DNA from: Bacillus sp. P14.5
GTDB lineage: Bacteria; Bacillota; Bacilli; Bacillales; Bacillaceae_B
Assembly: GCF_003316765.1 (NCBI RefSeq)
Contig: NZ_NIJF01000096.1
Coordinates: forward strand, 15-64,014
Length of the DNA stretch: 64,000 nt
Reading direction: 5' to 3'
Shown here: positions 55,673 through 64,000 of the stretch, piece after piece
Layout of the letters: every line of letters begins with the position of its first letter
How positions within the stretch are numbered: the stretch's first letter is position 1
Position numbers and translations under genes: made by a program
The notes under the pieces: generated by a model
The model's database searches: none
What the model was told of the DNA's origin: nothing
What the model saw: only the letters and a program-made list of their open reading frames with translations

Positions 55673-56962
55673 TTACCCTTTGATTTTCTGAAAGGCTTTC
55701 TCGGCAGCTTGGATGGTTTTCTCGATGTCTTCATCTGTATGAGCTGTTGAAAGGAAAAGGCCTTCGAATTGAGATGGCGGGAGGAATACTCCTTCATTCG
55801 CCATTTCACGATAGTAGGAGGAGAATAGCTCCAGGTCTGAGCTCTTCGCACCTTCGTAATTCTTTACTTCTTCATTCGTGAAGAAAATTCCGATCATGGA
55901 ACCTGCACGGTTGATCGTGTGCGGAATTCCGTTTTTTTCCGCTGCGGCAATCAGGCCTTCTTCCAGTCTGTCAGCTTTCCGTTCAAACTCTTTATAGCTT
56001 TCCGGTGACAGCTGGCTCAATGTCTCATAGCCTGCTGTCATGGCAAGCGGATTTCCTGACAGTGTACCCGCTTGGTATATAGGACCGCTCGGAGCGATTT
56101 GTTCCATGATTTCTGCTTTACCGCCATATGCTCCAACAGGCAGGCCGCCGCCGATAACTTTCCCAAGGCACGTCAAGTCCGGTGTGACGCCATAATAGCC
56201 TTGAGCGCAATTATAGCCGACACGGAAACCTGTCATGACTTCATCAAAGATCAGCAAGGAACCATATTTCTCTGTGATTTCACGCAGTGACTTCAGGAAT
56301 CCAGGCTGTGGAGGGACTACTCCCATATTTCCTGCCACCGGCTCTACGATCAATCCCGCGATATCATCTCCAAATTGTTCGAAAGCATATTCAAGGCTTT
56401 CTAAGTCATTGTAAGGAACTGTAATCGTGTTCTCCGCAACTCCGGCAGGCACTCCAGGACTGTCTGGCAATCCCAGTGTAGCCACGCCTGAACCTGCTTT
56501 GATTAACAGCGAGTCGCCGTGCCCGTGATAACAGCCCTCAAATTTGATGATCTTGTTGCGGCCGGTATACCCTCTCGCAAGACGAAGTGCACTCATAGTC
56601 GCTTCTGTGCCGGAAGAAACCATCCGTACGATTTCAATAGAAGGTACACGTTCGATTACAAGCTCGGCAAGCTTGTTTTCAACCAGAGTCGGTGCGCCGA
56701 AGCTTGTGCCGAGTTCAGCCACTTCCTTGATCGACTGCACTACTCTTTCATTAGTGTGTCCCAGGATTAATGGTCCCCAGGAAAGAACATAGTCGATATA
56801 TTCGTTTCCATCAATATCATAAATTTTGCTGCCTTTTCCTTTTTCCATGAAAATCGGGTCCATATCTACTGATTTGAATGCACGGACAGGGCTGTTCACT
56901 CCGCCAGGCATTACTTTTACCGCTTCTTTGAAAGCCTGTTTCGACTGGTCATATTTTCGCAT
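55673..56962 (-). CDS. hemL: Glutamate-1-semialdehyde 2,1-aminomutase HemL
   Basis: 429 residues, PLP class III aminotransferase fold. [21 protein letters not shown] at the N-terminus, [38 protein letters not shown] and the PLP lysine in [18 protein letters not shown]. Converts glutamate-1-semialdehyde to 5-aminolevulinate. In B. subtilis hemL ends the hemAXCDBL operon; here 491 bases with a GC-rich repeat lie between hemB and hemL, so hemL may have a separate promoter. Confidence 0.97.
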   Translation of the reverse strand: MRKYDQSKQAFKEAVKVMPGGVNSPVRAFKSVDMDPIFMEKGKGSKIYDIDGNEYIDYVLSWGPLILGHTNERVVQSIKEVAELGTSFGAPTLVENKLAELVIERVPSIEIVRMVSSGTEATMSALRLARGYTGRNKIIKFEGCYHGHGDSLLIKAGSGVATLGLPDSPGVPAGVAENTITVPYNDLESLEYAFEQFGDDIAGLIVEPVAGNMGVVPPQPGFLKSLREITEKYGSLLIFDEVMTGFRVGYNCAQGYYGVTPDLTCLGKVIGGGLPVGAYGGKAEIMEQIAPSGPIYQAGTLSGNPLAMTAGYETLSQLSPESYKEFERKADRLEEGLIAAAEKNGIPHTINRAGSMIGIFFTNEEVKNYEGAKSSDLELFSSYYREMANEGVFLPPSQFEGLFLSTAHTDEDIEKTIQAAEKAFQKIKG

Positions 56963-57082
56963 GATAAGTTCCTCCGTTTTCTTTAAATTTCGTCATTTTC
57001 TTCCTTACAGAAGAGCTTCTTTTGAAAATTCGTTATAAAGAAAGGTTGTTTTCGCAAAAATTATGGCTTTGAAAAAATAATT

Positions 57083-57207
57083 GATTTCCACTCCAGGCGA
57101 GCGACTCCGCGTGGCGGGCGTTGAGCCTCCTCGGCTTCGCCTGCGGGGTCTCACCTGTCCCGCTAGTCCCGCAGGAGGTCGCACACCTTCCGCTCCAATC
57201 CTTCTAC
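57083..57207 (+). repeat. GC-rich interspersed repeat, second full-length copy
   Basis: Same block order as the copy at 55258: GATTTCCACTCCAGGCGAG, CGACTCCGCGTGGCGGGCG, CTGCGGGGTCTCACCTG, GCTAGTCCCGCAGGAGG and CTTCCGCTCCAATCC. Both copies have the same orientation and flank hemL. The rest of the hemL-hemB gap (57208-57453) shows nothing recognisable. Confidence 0.88.
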
Positions 57208-57453
57208 GTAAAAAGCGGAAGAGGATAATATATTATACAAAAGCGACCATCTTTTAGACATACTCCGGTGACTGCAACACCCTCACCATCTTTAATAAAT
57301 AAAGGCTATTATAGTTATCCACATAGCTTAGTACTATTCAAAATGTATAAGAGAATAATTTTGCTATGACTAAGAATCCTTTTATTTATACAAAGAGCCT
57401 TAAGAAAATGTACTTATTTAATTTCTTACTGAGTTTGAATCTAATACGGGAGA

Positions 57454-58434
57454 TTACTCACCTTTTATCCAGGCTGCCGCATCTTTGGCTGCATAAGTGA
57501 TGATGAGGTCCGCTCCTGCTCTCTTCATGCTTGTCAATTTTTCCATGACCATTGCCTTCTCATCAACCCAGCCGTTTGCTGCCGCCGCTTTAATCATGGA
57601 GTATTCTCCGCTGACATTATAAGCTACGACCGGTACATTGAATTCATCTTTCACGTCACGGATGATATCCAAGTAGGAAAGGGCTGGTTTGACAATCAGG
57701 AAATCCGCTCCTTCTTCGATGTCGGATTGAGCTTCACGAAGTGCTTCTCTTCTGTTCGCCGGATCCATTTGGTACGTTCTGCGGTCACCAAATTTCGGCG
57801 AGCTGTGGGCAGCATCCCTGAATGGTCCGTAGAAGCTGGAAGAGTACTTAACAGCGTAAGACATGATTGGCACATCAATGAAGCCTGCTTCGTCGAGGCC
57901 TTTTCTGATAGCTGCGACAAACCCGTCCATCATGTTGGAAGGTGCAATGATATCAGCACCTGCTTCAGCCTGGCTCACAGCAGTTTTGGCAAGAAGGTCG
58001 AGTGTCGGATCATTAAGGATCTTTCCGCCTTCCACAATTCCACAGTGCCCATGGCTGGTATACTGGCATAGACAGGTATCCGCCACAACGACCATTTCAG
58101 GATAGAGTTCTTTTACCAGGCGGGTTGCCTGCTGAACAATTCCATTTGCATCATAAGCACTTTTCCCAAGTTCATCTTTTTCTGCCGGTACACCGAACAG
58201 AATGATGGAGTTGATGCCAAGTCTGTTCAATTCATCCAATTCAGCTTGCAGGTAATCCATGGATATTTGATAGACACCAGGCATGGATGCAACTGGATTT
58301 TTTACATTCTCGCCTTCAACAACGAAAAGCGGGTAAATTAAATCTTCCGTCCTCAAGAAGTTTTCGCGGACCATCGCTCTCATGTTTTCTGACTGGCGAA
58401 GGCGGCGGTGACGATTGAATTTTAAATCTGTCAT
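57454..58434 (-). CDS. hemB: Delta-aminolevulinic acid dehydratase HemB
   Basis: 326 residues. Joins two 5-aminolevulinates to porphobilinogen. Metal-binding Cys cluster [17 protein letters not shown], active-site lysines in [17 protein letters not shown] and [16 protein letters not shown]. Three bases after the hemD stop; part of hemA-hemX-hemC-hemD-hemB. Confidence 0.97.
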   Translation of the reverse strand: MTDLKFNRHRRLRQSENMRAMVRENFLRTEDLIYPLFVVEGENVKNPVASMPGVYQISMDYLQAELDELNRLGINSIILFGVPAEKDELGKSAYDANGIVQQATRLVKELYPEMVVVADTCLCQYTSHGHCGIVEGGKILNDPTLDLLAKTAVSQAEAGADIIAPSNMMDGFVAAIRKGLDEAGFIDVPIMSYAVKYSSSFYGPFRDAAHSSPKFGDRRTYQMDPANRREALREAQSDIEEGADFLIVKPALSYLDIIRDVKDEFNVPVVAYNVSGEYSMIKAAAANGWVDEKAMVMEKLTSMKRAGADLIITYAAKDAAAWIKGE

Positions 58435-58436
58435 GC

Positions 58437-59234
58437 TTATTCCTCCCTTTTATCTTTTAAAGTAAAGTAGCCGGCTAACCCCTCTATCATCTCTTCAACT
58501 GTATACTTTTCTGGTACAATTTGTACAGCCAGACCATATTGGTCCGCTGCCTCCTTGGTTACGGGGCCGATACAAGCGGCTGTCAGGCCTTCAAGGGCAT
58601 ACTCCAGATGGTGTTCCCTGACAATCTTCATGAACCTCTTTACGGTCGAAGGGCTTGTAAACGTAATGGCAGCCAGTTCTCTGTCTTGAAGTAAGGTAAT
58701 CAATTTTCTTACATGGTCTTTCGGAAAAAAGGTTTCATAGGTGATCCATTCATCAATGGTTATTCCCTTTTCCTTAAAACGAACGGCTATTGTATCCTTC
58801 GCCAAATTTCCTTTTGAAAGAAGGACCTTTCCAACTTCACTGACTTGTTCAAGGAACTCTTCAGAAAAGTTGACTGCGGAATACAATTCCGGCACAAAAT
58901 CCGCTTGTATCCCATACTCTTTTAGTGCATCACAAGTCTTTTCCCCTACTGCAGCAAACTTGGTCCGGCTTCCAGCAAGAGTAAGATGGTGCTCCTTCAA
59001 TCTATCAAAAAAGAAGTGAACGCCGTTTTTGCTAGTAAAAAAAATCCAGTCATAGGATTTCAGCTTGTCTACATATGTACTTTCCATTTCATCTTCAAAA
59101 GGCCTGAATGAAATCAGCGGAACGATTTGGGGGATACCGCCATATTTCCTGATGGTATCCGCCATTATATCCGCAGCCTTTGCTTCTCTAGTCACTAAGA
59201 TCTCTCTGCCTCTTAGCGGTAAAGAGGGATCCAT
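58437..59234 (-). CDS. hemD: Uroporphyrinogen-III synthase HemD
   Basis: 265 residues, two-domain alpha/beta fold of low conservation: [20 protein letters not shown] at the N-terminus, [51 protein letters not shown] and [17 protein letters not shown]. Cyclises hydroxymethylbilane with D-ring inversion. Start overlaps the hemC stop by one base. Confidence 0.95.
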   Translation of the reverse strand: MDPSLPLRGREILVTREAKAADIMADTIRKYGGIPQIVPLISFRPFEDEMESTYVDKLKSYDWIFFTSKNGVHFFFDRLKEHHLTLAGSRTKFAAVGEKTCDALKEYGIQADFVPELYSAVNFSEEFLEQVSEVGKVLLSKGNLAKDTIAVRFKEKGITIDEWITYETFFPKDHVRKLITLLQDRELAAITFTSPSTVKRFMKIVREHHLEYALEGLTAACIGPVTKEAADQYGLAVQIVPEKYTVEEMIEGLAGYFTLKDKREE

Positions 59235-60166
59235 TACTGATCAAGCTCCTCTTTCACCTTATCAATAAGGGCTTTGGCACCTCTTTCGGTCAAAAGTGCC
59301 GCCGCTTCCCGGCCTACCTGTACTGGATCAGCGCCTGTTACGGTCTCTTTATAAATATCTTTTCCGTCAGGTGATGCTACCAGTACAGTAAGTTCTACAT
59401 CTTCATTCTCAAGGAGCTCAGCGTAGCCTGCAATCGGCACCTGGCATCCGCCTTCCATCTTATGAAGGAACGTACGCTCAGCAGTAACCGTCTTAGTAAC
59501 CTCTGCAGAAGCAAACTTGCTCAGCAGTCCAAGAAGCTCGTTGTCATCCTCACGGCACTCAATGGATAATGCCCCTTGCCCGACTGCCGGAACGCAGAAC
59601 TCAGGTGCAAGAAATTCTGTTACGACATTGGATGTCCACCCCATACGGGACAATCCGGCCGCTGCCAAAATGATGGCATCATAATCTTCCGTTTCAAGCT
59701 TTGACAGACGTGTATCGATATTTCCCCGAATCCACTTTATCTCCAAGTCAGGTCGCTGGGCGAGGATTTGTGCCCCTCTTCTCAAGCTGCTTGTCCCCAC
59801 AACCGCTCCTGCAGGAAGGTCGCTTAGCTTGATGTGATTTTTGGAAATGAAAGCATCACGATGGTCTTCCCTTTCAGGAATGCAGCCGATGCACAAACCT
59901 TCAGGCAGTACTGCTGGCATATCTTTCATGCTATGTACCGCCATATCGATTTCCTTGTCCAGCATCGCTTGTTCAATTTCTTTTACAAACAATCCTTTTC
60001 CTCCGACTTTGGACAGTGTGACATCCAGGATCTGATCTCCTTTGGTGACAATTTCCTTGACTTCGAAATCGAAAGAAGGGTCTAATTCTTTTAATTGACT
60101 GATGACCCAATTAGTTTGTGTTAATGCAAGCTTGCTACGACGTGAACCTACTATAATTTTTCGCAT
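59234..60166 (-). CDS. hemC: Hydroxymethylbilane synthase HemC
   Basis: 310 residues. [18 protein letters not shown] start, AVHSMKDMP substrate region, [18 protein letters not shown], and the dipyrromethane-cofactor Cys in [16 protein letters not shown] at 60166 directly behind AGGAGG. Overlapping upstream frame into hemX is rejected. Confidence 0.97.
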   Translation of the reverse strand: MRKIIVGSRRSKLALTQTNWVISQLKELDPSFDFEVKEIVTKGDQILDVTLSKVGGKGLFVKEIEQAMLDKEIDMAVHSMKDMPAVLPEGLCIGCIPEREDHRDAFISKNHIKLSDLPAGAVVGTSSLRRGAQILAQRPDLEIKWIRGNIDTRLSKLETEDYDAIILAAAGLSRMGWTSNVVTEFLAPEFCVPAVGQGALSIECREDDNELLGLLSKFASAEVTKTVTAERTFLHKMEGGCQVPIAGYAELLENEDVELTVLVASPDGKDIYKETVTGADPVQVGREAAALLTERGAKALIDKVKEELDQ

Positions 60167-60182
60167 TACGAACCTCCTAAGC

Positions 60183-61016
60183 TTATGAATACCAGAAATG
60201 GAATGATGAAAGACGGCTGACAAGAAGAAAGTTAATTAATATAACCAGAAAGGCGCCAGTATTTAAAAACGCCAGGCTCTTACCATAAACCTCTTTACGT
60301 ATACGCAGATATAAAAAGATGCTGTAAATAATCAACACTATGAATGATCCTATTATCTTCGGATCGTACCAGAGAAAATCAGGCAGTTTGATGTACGCCC
60401 ATTGCAGGCCGAGTATCAAACTCAACAACAGCATGGCGACACCAATCGCATTTAAAATGTAAGCCATCTTCTCCAGTTTCGACAAATCACTGATCCTCCA
60501 TAACCTTGGCCCCCATTTTTTCTGTTTGAGGAGCTTATACTGCAAAAGGTAAAGAAGGGAAAATACAAAGGACAATGAAAATGCCCCGTATGAAAGGATG
60601 GCCATGGTTATATGAATCAACAGCAGCTCAGAGACAAGCTGCTCAGCCATTGCATTGGATTCTACTTGTACCGGCGCAAATGTATGGATGGCCATGATGA
60701 TGAATCCAAGCACATTTGTGAAGAATACCGTGAAATCCACACGCAGGACCCGGTTGATCGCCAGAGATAAGGTGATCAACACCCACGCATAAAAATACAG
60801 TCCCTCGAAAATGGTGAGGACCGGAAATCTTCCTGTTTTCATCATATAAAGAAACAAAAAGATTGTTTGAAGGACCCAAACAATCGCAAGAAGCCAGAAG
60901 GCAAACATATTTGCCTTCCGGTTTTTGTTTAAGAAATCTATGAAATAAAACAGAATGCTGATAGCGTACAGAACAATCATCAGTTCATGCAGCCTTGTCA
61001 TCGTTAGTTCAAACAT
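60183..61016 (-). CDS. hemX: HemX, membrane protein of the CcsA/HemX family
   Basis: 277 residues with about eight membrane helices ([84 protein letters not shown]). It resembles the cytochrome c assembly protein family; in B. subtilis HemX lowers the cellular HemA level. ATG at 61016 behind GAGGGTG. Confidence 0.95.
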   Translation of the reverse strand: MFELTMTRLHELMIVLYAISILFYFIDFLNKNRKANMFAFWLLAIVWVLQTIFLFLYMMKTGRFPVLTIFEGLYFYAWVLITLSLAINRVLRVDFTVFFTNVLGFIIMAIHTFAPVQVESNAMAEQLVSELLLIHITMAILSYGAFSLSFVFSLLYLLQYKLLKQKKWGPRLWRISDLSKLEKMAYILNAIGVAMLLLSLILGLQWAYIKLPDFLWYDPKIIGSFIVLIIYSIFLYLRIRKEVYGKSLAFLNTGAFLVILINFLLVSRLSSFHFWYS

Positions 61017-61031
61017 AGACAACACCCTCGC

Positions 61032-62387
61032 TTATGATTGAAAAGAAGGCTGGAGTTTAGGTGCCGGAACTGCCTGCTTTTCTTTCCCCTTACTCTCAAG
61101 TGCTTCTGCCGGTGGCTGCAATTGTTCTTCGATATTGAAGATTTTGATGAATAGATCCAGCTTTTCCTGTCCATCAGGCAGTGCCGCTAATTCCTTTGCC
61201 TGCAGGATTGGATCTTTCAATAACTGGTTGATGATACTCTTTGTATGTTTGTTCAAAATTTTACGTTCCCGGTCAGACAGATCAGGCATCTTTCTCTCAA
61301 TGCTCTCCATCGTCTGTCCTTGGATCGTTAATGCTTTCTCTCTAAGCGCTGAAATCACCGGCACGACACCAAGCATATTGAGCCAGTCTTTGAAAGCTAC
61401 AATTTCAGCTTCAATCATGATTCCAATCGCTTCAGCCGCTTTTTGTCTCTCAGCCATATTCGCCTGGACAATGCCTTCCATGTCATCTATATCGTAAAGG
61501 AAGGCACTTTCAAGATTCTCGATTTCAGGATCGATATCCCTTGGTACCGCAATATCCACCATGAACAACGGACGGCCTTTTCTCATGCGTTCAACCAGGA
61601 CCATCTGATCTTTGGTAATAACATAATCCTTGGCCCCAGTAGAGCTGATCAGAATATCAGCTTCAACTAACGCACATTGAAGCTCTTGCAATGTTTTGGC
61701 ATTTCCATTGAACTTTTCAGCCAAATCCACGGCTTTTTCAAACGTACGATTGATAACGGTAACCTTTGTGGCACCACTTCCGTGCAAGTTCTTGATTGCA
61801 AGCTCTCCCATTTTGCCAGCCCCGAGAATGAGGACATGCTTACCACTTAAGTCACCAAAGATTTTCTTGGCAAGTTCAACAGCTGCGTAGCTGACAGAAA
61901 CAGCGTTAGAGCCAATCTCTGTTTCCGAGTGGGCTTTCTTAGCCAGCGTAACAGCCTGCTTGAATAAGTGGTTAAAAACCGTTCCCGTTGTTTTGGATTC
62001 CTGTGAAGCCAGGAAGCTGGTCCTGATCTGGCCAAGGATCTGCGTCTCCCCGACAACCATGGAATTCAATCCGCAGGTTACATTAAACAAGTGCTCAACA
62101 GCACCATCCTGCTCATATATGAACAAATAAGGAGAAAACTCCTCTTTATCAAGCTCAAACCATTGTGATAAAAATTCTTTAATATAATAACGACCTGTAT
62201 GAAGCTGATCGACGACCGCATATACTTCCGTTCTGTTGCATGTAGAAACGATCACATTCTCAAGGATACTCTTCTTACCCTTCAGTGTTTCCATCGCTGT
62301 TTGCAGGTCTGCTTCATTAAAAGATAAACGTTCACGGATCTCGACAGGGGCCGTTTTGTAATTTAAACCGACTACGATAATGTGCAT
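61032..62387 (-). CDS. hemA: Glutamyl-tRNA reductase HemA
   Basis: 451 residues. [21 protein letters not shown] start, catalytic Cys50 in [30 protein letters not shown]-binding [18 protein letters not shown] and a C-terminal dimerisation helix domain. First committed haem step: Glu-tRNA to glutamate-1-semialdehyde. First gene of the leftward hem operon; C-terminus has a Pro/Gln/Lys extension ([18 protein letters not shown]). Confidence 0.97.
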   Translation of the reverse strand: MHIIVVGLNYKTAPVEIRERLSFNEADLQTAMETLKGKKSILENVIVSTCNRTEVYAVVDQLHTGRYYIKEFLSQWFELDKEEFSPYLFIYEQDGAVEHLFNVTCGLNSMVVGETQILGQIRTSFLASQESKTTGTVFNHLFKQAVTLAKKAHSETEIGSNAVSVSYAAVELAKKIFGDLSGKHVLILGAGKMGELAIKNLHGSGATKVTVINRTFEKAVDLAEKFNGNAKTLQELQCALVEADILISSTGAKDYVITKDQMVLVERMRKGRPLFMVDIAVPRDIDPEIENLESAFLYDIDDMEGIVQANMAERQKAAEAIGIMIEAEIVAFKDWLNMLGVVPVISALREKALTIQGQTMESIERKMPDLSDRERKILNKHTKSIINQLLKDPILQAKELAALPDGQEKLDLFIKIFNIEEQLQPPAEALESKGKEKQAVPAPKLQPSFQS

Positions 62388-62491
62388 GATAGAAATGACA
62401 CCCCCAAATTAATCATTGACTCTAGTATAACATGTACGATAAATTTCCTATCCAAATAAATGTGAACATAAGATGAAACCTGTGGTACCAT

Positions 62492-62880
62492 TAAGTGTAA
62501 AGACGGCTCTTTCAGGTCCGACAGGCGTTGATTCTTTCACCAGATGAGGACGTTCTTTGTCCTCGGCTGGTGAAAGAATAACGACCCGAGGACCTAGCCG
62601 TCTGCACCGGATAGATTAAAAGTGGAGCTGGCTCGTCCAGCCCCGACAGGCGTTGGCAGGCCGGCAGATGAGGATGCACTTTATCCTCAACTGACGGTAT
62701 GCAACGACCCGAGGGGCTAGCCAGCGGAACTGGATAGCGATTAAGTGTAAAGACGGCTCTTTCAGGCCCGACAGGCGTTGATGCCTTTCCACAGATGAGG
62801 ACGGTCTTTGTCCTCGGCTGTGGAAAGCATAACGACCCGAGGGACTAGCCGACGGAACTGGATAGTGATTAAGTATTAAG
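62492..62880. repeat. Three tandem ~125-bp units of a strongly structured element
   Basis: Each unit can fold into one long hairpin: outer stem (AGACGGCT/AGCCGTCT in unit 1, GCTGGCT/AGCCAGC in unit 2), second stem (AGGTCC/GGACCT, AGCCCC/GGGGCT), a conserved internal loop GACAGG opposite GACCCGA, stem CGTT(G)/(C)AACG, a variable stem (ATTCTTTCACCAG/CTGGTGAAAGAAT, GCAGGCCGGCAG/CTGACGGTATGC, TTTCCACAG/CTGTGGAAA) and a terminal hairpin GAGGAC/GTCCTC or GAGGAT/ATCCTC. Stems change in compensating pairs while loops stay constant. Units start near 62492, 62617 and 62742. Between the starts of hemA and ysxD. Could be an RNA or a hairpin-forming DNA repeat. Confidence 0.88.
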
Positions 62881-63035
62881 CAGCTCAAAATGAGCCGGAA
62901 ATCCTATATGTTTTATACCCCATATTCAAACAGTTATATAATATTTTTACATAATCTTATTCTTTTCGACACACTTTCCTATGTTAGATTAACAAATTGA
63001 ACCCTAATATTCAAGTTTACAATTTGGAGGGACGC

Positions 63036-63521
63036 ATGAAAGGACAACGACTTTTTCCAGGAATGATCCTGATAGGATTCGGTATTTATTTTTATCTTCA
63101 ACAATCCAGCATTCCAGTTTTCAGAGAGTTTTACACCTGGCCTACTTTACTGATCATAGTTGGAGCTGCTTTTCTGACTCAAGGGTACAAAGGGAGAGAT
63201 TATGAATCCATTCTTCCCGGTACCATTCTCACCGGTTTCGGCATGCATTTCCATATAAGCAGCAATGTCGCAATCTGGCCGGATCATATAGGTGTATTCA
63301 TTCTCATTATTTCACTTGGATTTCTGCTTCGTTATCAAAAAACGGGTAATGGCTTGTTTCAAGGAGTCCTCTTCCTTATTCTAGCTATAATCCTTTTATT
63401 TTATGATAAAGTTTTGAAGTGGCTTGGCATTCTGCAAGGAGGCGTGGATGTCATAAAGGACTTTTGGCCGCTCATCATTGTCCTGATCGGGATTTATCTG
63501 CTATTCATTAAGAAGAAGTAA
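63036..63521 (+). CDS. ysxD: YsxD-like membrane protein
   Basis: 161 residues, about five membrane segments in two halves (FPGMILIGFGIYFYL, WPTLLIIVGAAFLTQG, ILPGTILTGFGMHFHI, HIGVFILIISLGFLL, GLFQGVLFLILAIILLF, FWPLIIVLIGIYLLF), resembling the LiaI/LiaF-type transmembrane module. B. subtilis has ysxD beside hemA, and the position supports the name. ATG at 63036 behind GGAGGGACGC. Function unknown. Confidence 0.75.
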   Translation: MKGQRLFPGMILIGFGIYFYLQQSSIPVFREFYTWPTLLIIVGAAFLTQGYKGRDYESILPGTILTGFGMHFHISSNVAIWPDHIGVFILIISLGFLLRYQKTGNGLFQGVLFLILAIILLFYDKVLKWLGILQGGVDVIKDFWPLIIVLIGIYLLFIKKK

Positions 63522-63525
63522 AAAA

Positions 63526-63552
63526 GAACCGGGCGTCCGGTTCCTTTTTGTT
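63526..63552. terminator. Bidirectional terminator between ysxD and the ABC transporter gene
   Basis: AACCGG-GCGT-CCGGTT flanked by AAAAAAG and CCTTTTTG; usable in both directions for the convergent genes. Confidence 0.85.
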
Positions 63553-63555
63553 TAC

Positions 63556-64000
63556 CTATAGAATGGAATCAAGAAATTCTTGAGTTCGCTGCTCTTTGGG
63601 ATTCCCGAACAACTCTTCGGGAGGACCTACTTCCACGATTTTTCCATCATGCATATATATGACCCAGTCGGCCACTTCACGGGCAAATCCCATTTCGTGT
63701 GTGACTACAACCATCGTCATCCCTTCAAGCGCGAGTTCTTTCATAGTGGAAAGGACCTCACCGACCAACTCGGGATCGAGGGCGGAAGTCGGTTCATCAA
63801 ACAACATGATATCCGGCTTCATCGCAAGTGCCCTGGCAATGGCGACACGCTGCTTCTGTCCACCGGAAAGCTTGGAAGGATAAACATCGGCTTTGTCTTC
63901 CAGCCCGACTTTCCTTAACAACATCATTGCTTCTTCTTTTGCCTTGCTTTTCTGTATTTTCTTAACTTGCACAGGAGCTTCCATTACATTTTCCAGAACC
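63556..64000 (-). CDS. Amino-acid ABC transporter ATP-binding protein (GlnQ-like), 3' part only
   Basis: The last ~147 residues; the 5' end with Walker A lies beyond the right edge (the frame stays open, reading [15 protein letters not shown]). Signature [17 protein letters not shown], Walker [22 protein letters not shown], and the [20 protein letters not shown]-loop typical of polar amino-acid importers (GlnQ/ArtM/TcyC). Substrate cannot be told. Convergent with ysxD. Confidence 0.92.
   Translation of the reverse strand, partial: VLENVMEAPVQVKKIQKSKAKEEAMMLLRKVGLEDKADVYPSKLSGGQKQRVAIARALAMKPDIMLFDEPTSALDPELVGEVLSTMKELALEGMTMVVVTHEMGFAREVADWVIYMHDGKIVEVGPPEELFGNPKEQRTQEFLDSIL

Noticed and set aside
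62400-62440. PerR-box or clear sigma-A promoter before hemA
   Set aside because: TATACT is present but no acceptable -35 or PerR palindrome could be made out by eye.
62616-62888. 90-codon frame across the structured tandem units
   Set aside because: Frame is opened by the repeat; the covarying stems explain the sequence better than a protein.

Overview
The window is a chromosomal segment of an endospore-forming Bacillaceae bacterium. Its gene order follows the classic Bacillus subtilis block: coxA-safA, nadA-nadC-nadB/nifS-niaR, pheB-obg-spo0B, rpmA-prp-rplU, rng, spoIVFB-spoIVFA, minD-minC-mreD-mreC-mreB-radC-maf, spoIIB, comC, folC, valS, ysxE, spoVID, hemL-hemB-hemD-hemC-hemX-hemA, ysxD. 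Moderate GC, strong GGAGG ribosome binding sites, a valS T-box, an L21 leader and several spore genes (safA, spoVID, spoIVFA/B, spoIIB, spo0B) agree with this. The interspersed repeats are of the kind seen in marine or soil relatives of Bacillus, but I cannot name the species from sequence alone.

Layout. 0-5 kb: spore coat/cortex genes flanked by two inverted arrays of a 53-bp repeat, plus a TPR gene. 5-11 kb: NAD synthesis operon (nadBCA) divergent from nifS-niaR around a likely NiaR operator; a 21-bp repeat array sits where pheA lies in B. subtilis. 11.6-25 kb: GTPase, phosphorelay, ribosomal, RNase, sporulation protease, division-site and cell-shape genes. 25.8-47.6 kb: spoIIB followed by a complete type IV pilus locus built around comC. 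A leftward operon encodes a VanW/G5 protein, a PRC-barrel protein, an acidic membrane protein, PilB, PilT, PilC, a major pilin, ComC, PilM, PilN, PilO and a second pilin. It is divergent from three minor pilins (PilV-, PilW- and PilX-like) and is followed by a large von Willebrand A protein and a membrane GAF-GGDEF diguanylate cyclase. 47.8-62.4 kb: folC, T-box-controlled valS, ysxE, spoVID and the haem genes. 62.4-64 kb: three tandem copies of a strongly structured repeat, ysxD, and the end of an amino-acid ABC transporter ATPase where engB/lonA would be expected.

Main observations. (1) Eight genes (a TPR gene, rng, maf, spoIIB, pilO, pilV-like, the vWA gene and the diguanylate cyclase) are each broken by exactly one missing base in a short homopolymer. 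This looks like systematic homopolymer under-calling in the assembly; phase variation of the four surface/pilus-related genes is the alternative. (2) The pilus locus carries an unusually large PilX-like minor pilin without Glu5, a secreted vWA/Ig-like protein and a c-di-GMP enzyme, which together suggest a regulated adhesive pilus with a dedicated tip. (3) The hemA-ysxD intergenic region holds three ~125-bp units whose stems covary, evidence for a conserved folded RNA or DNA element. (4) Four unrelated intergenic tandem arrays share a 51-53 bp period.

Starts were chosen from Shine-Dalgarno placement. All functional calls rest on recognising families by eye, with no database search.
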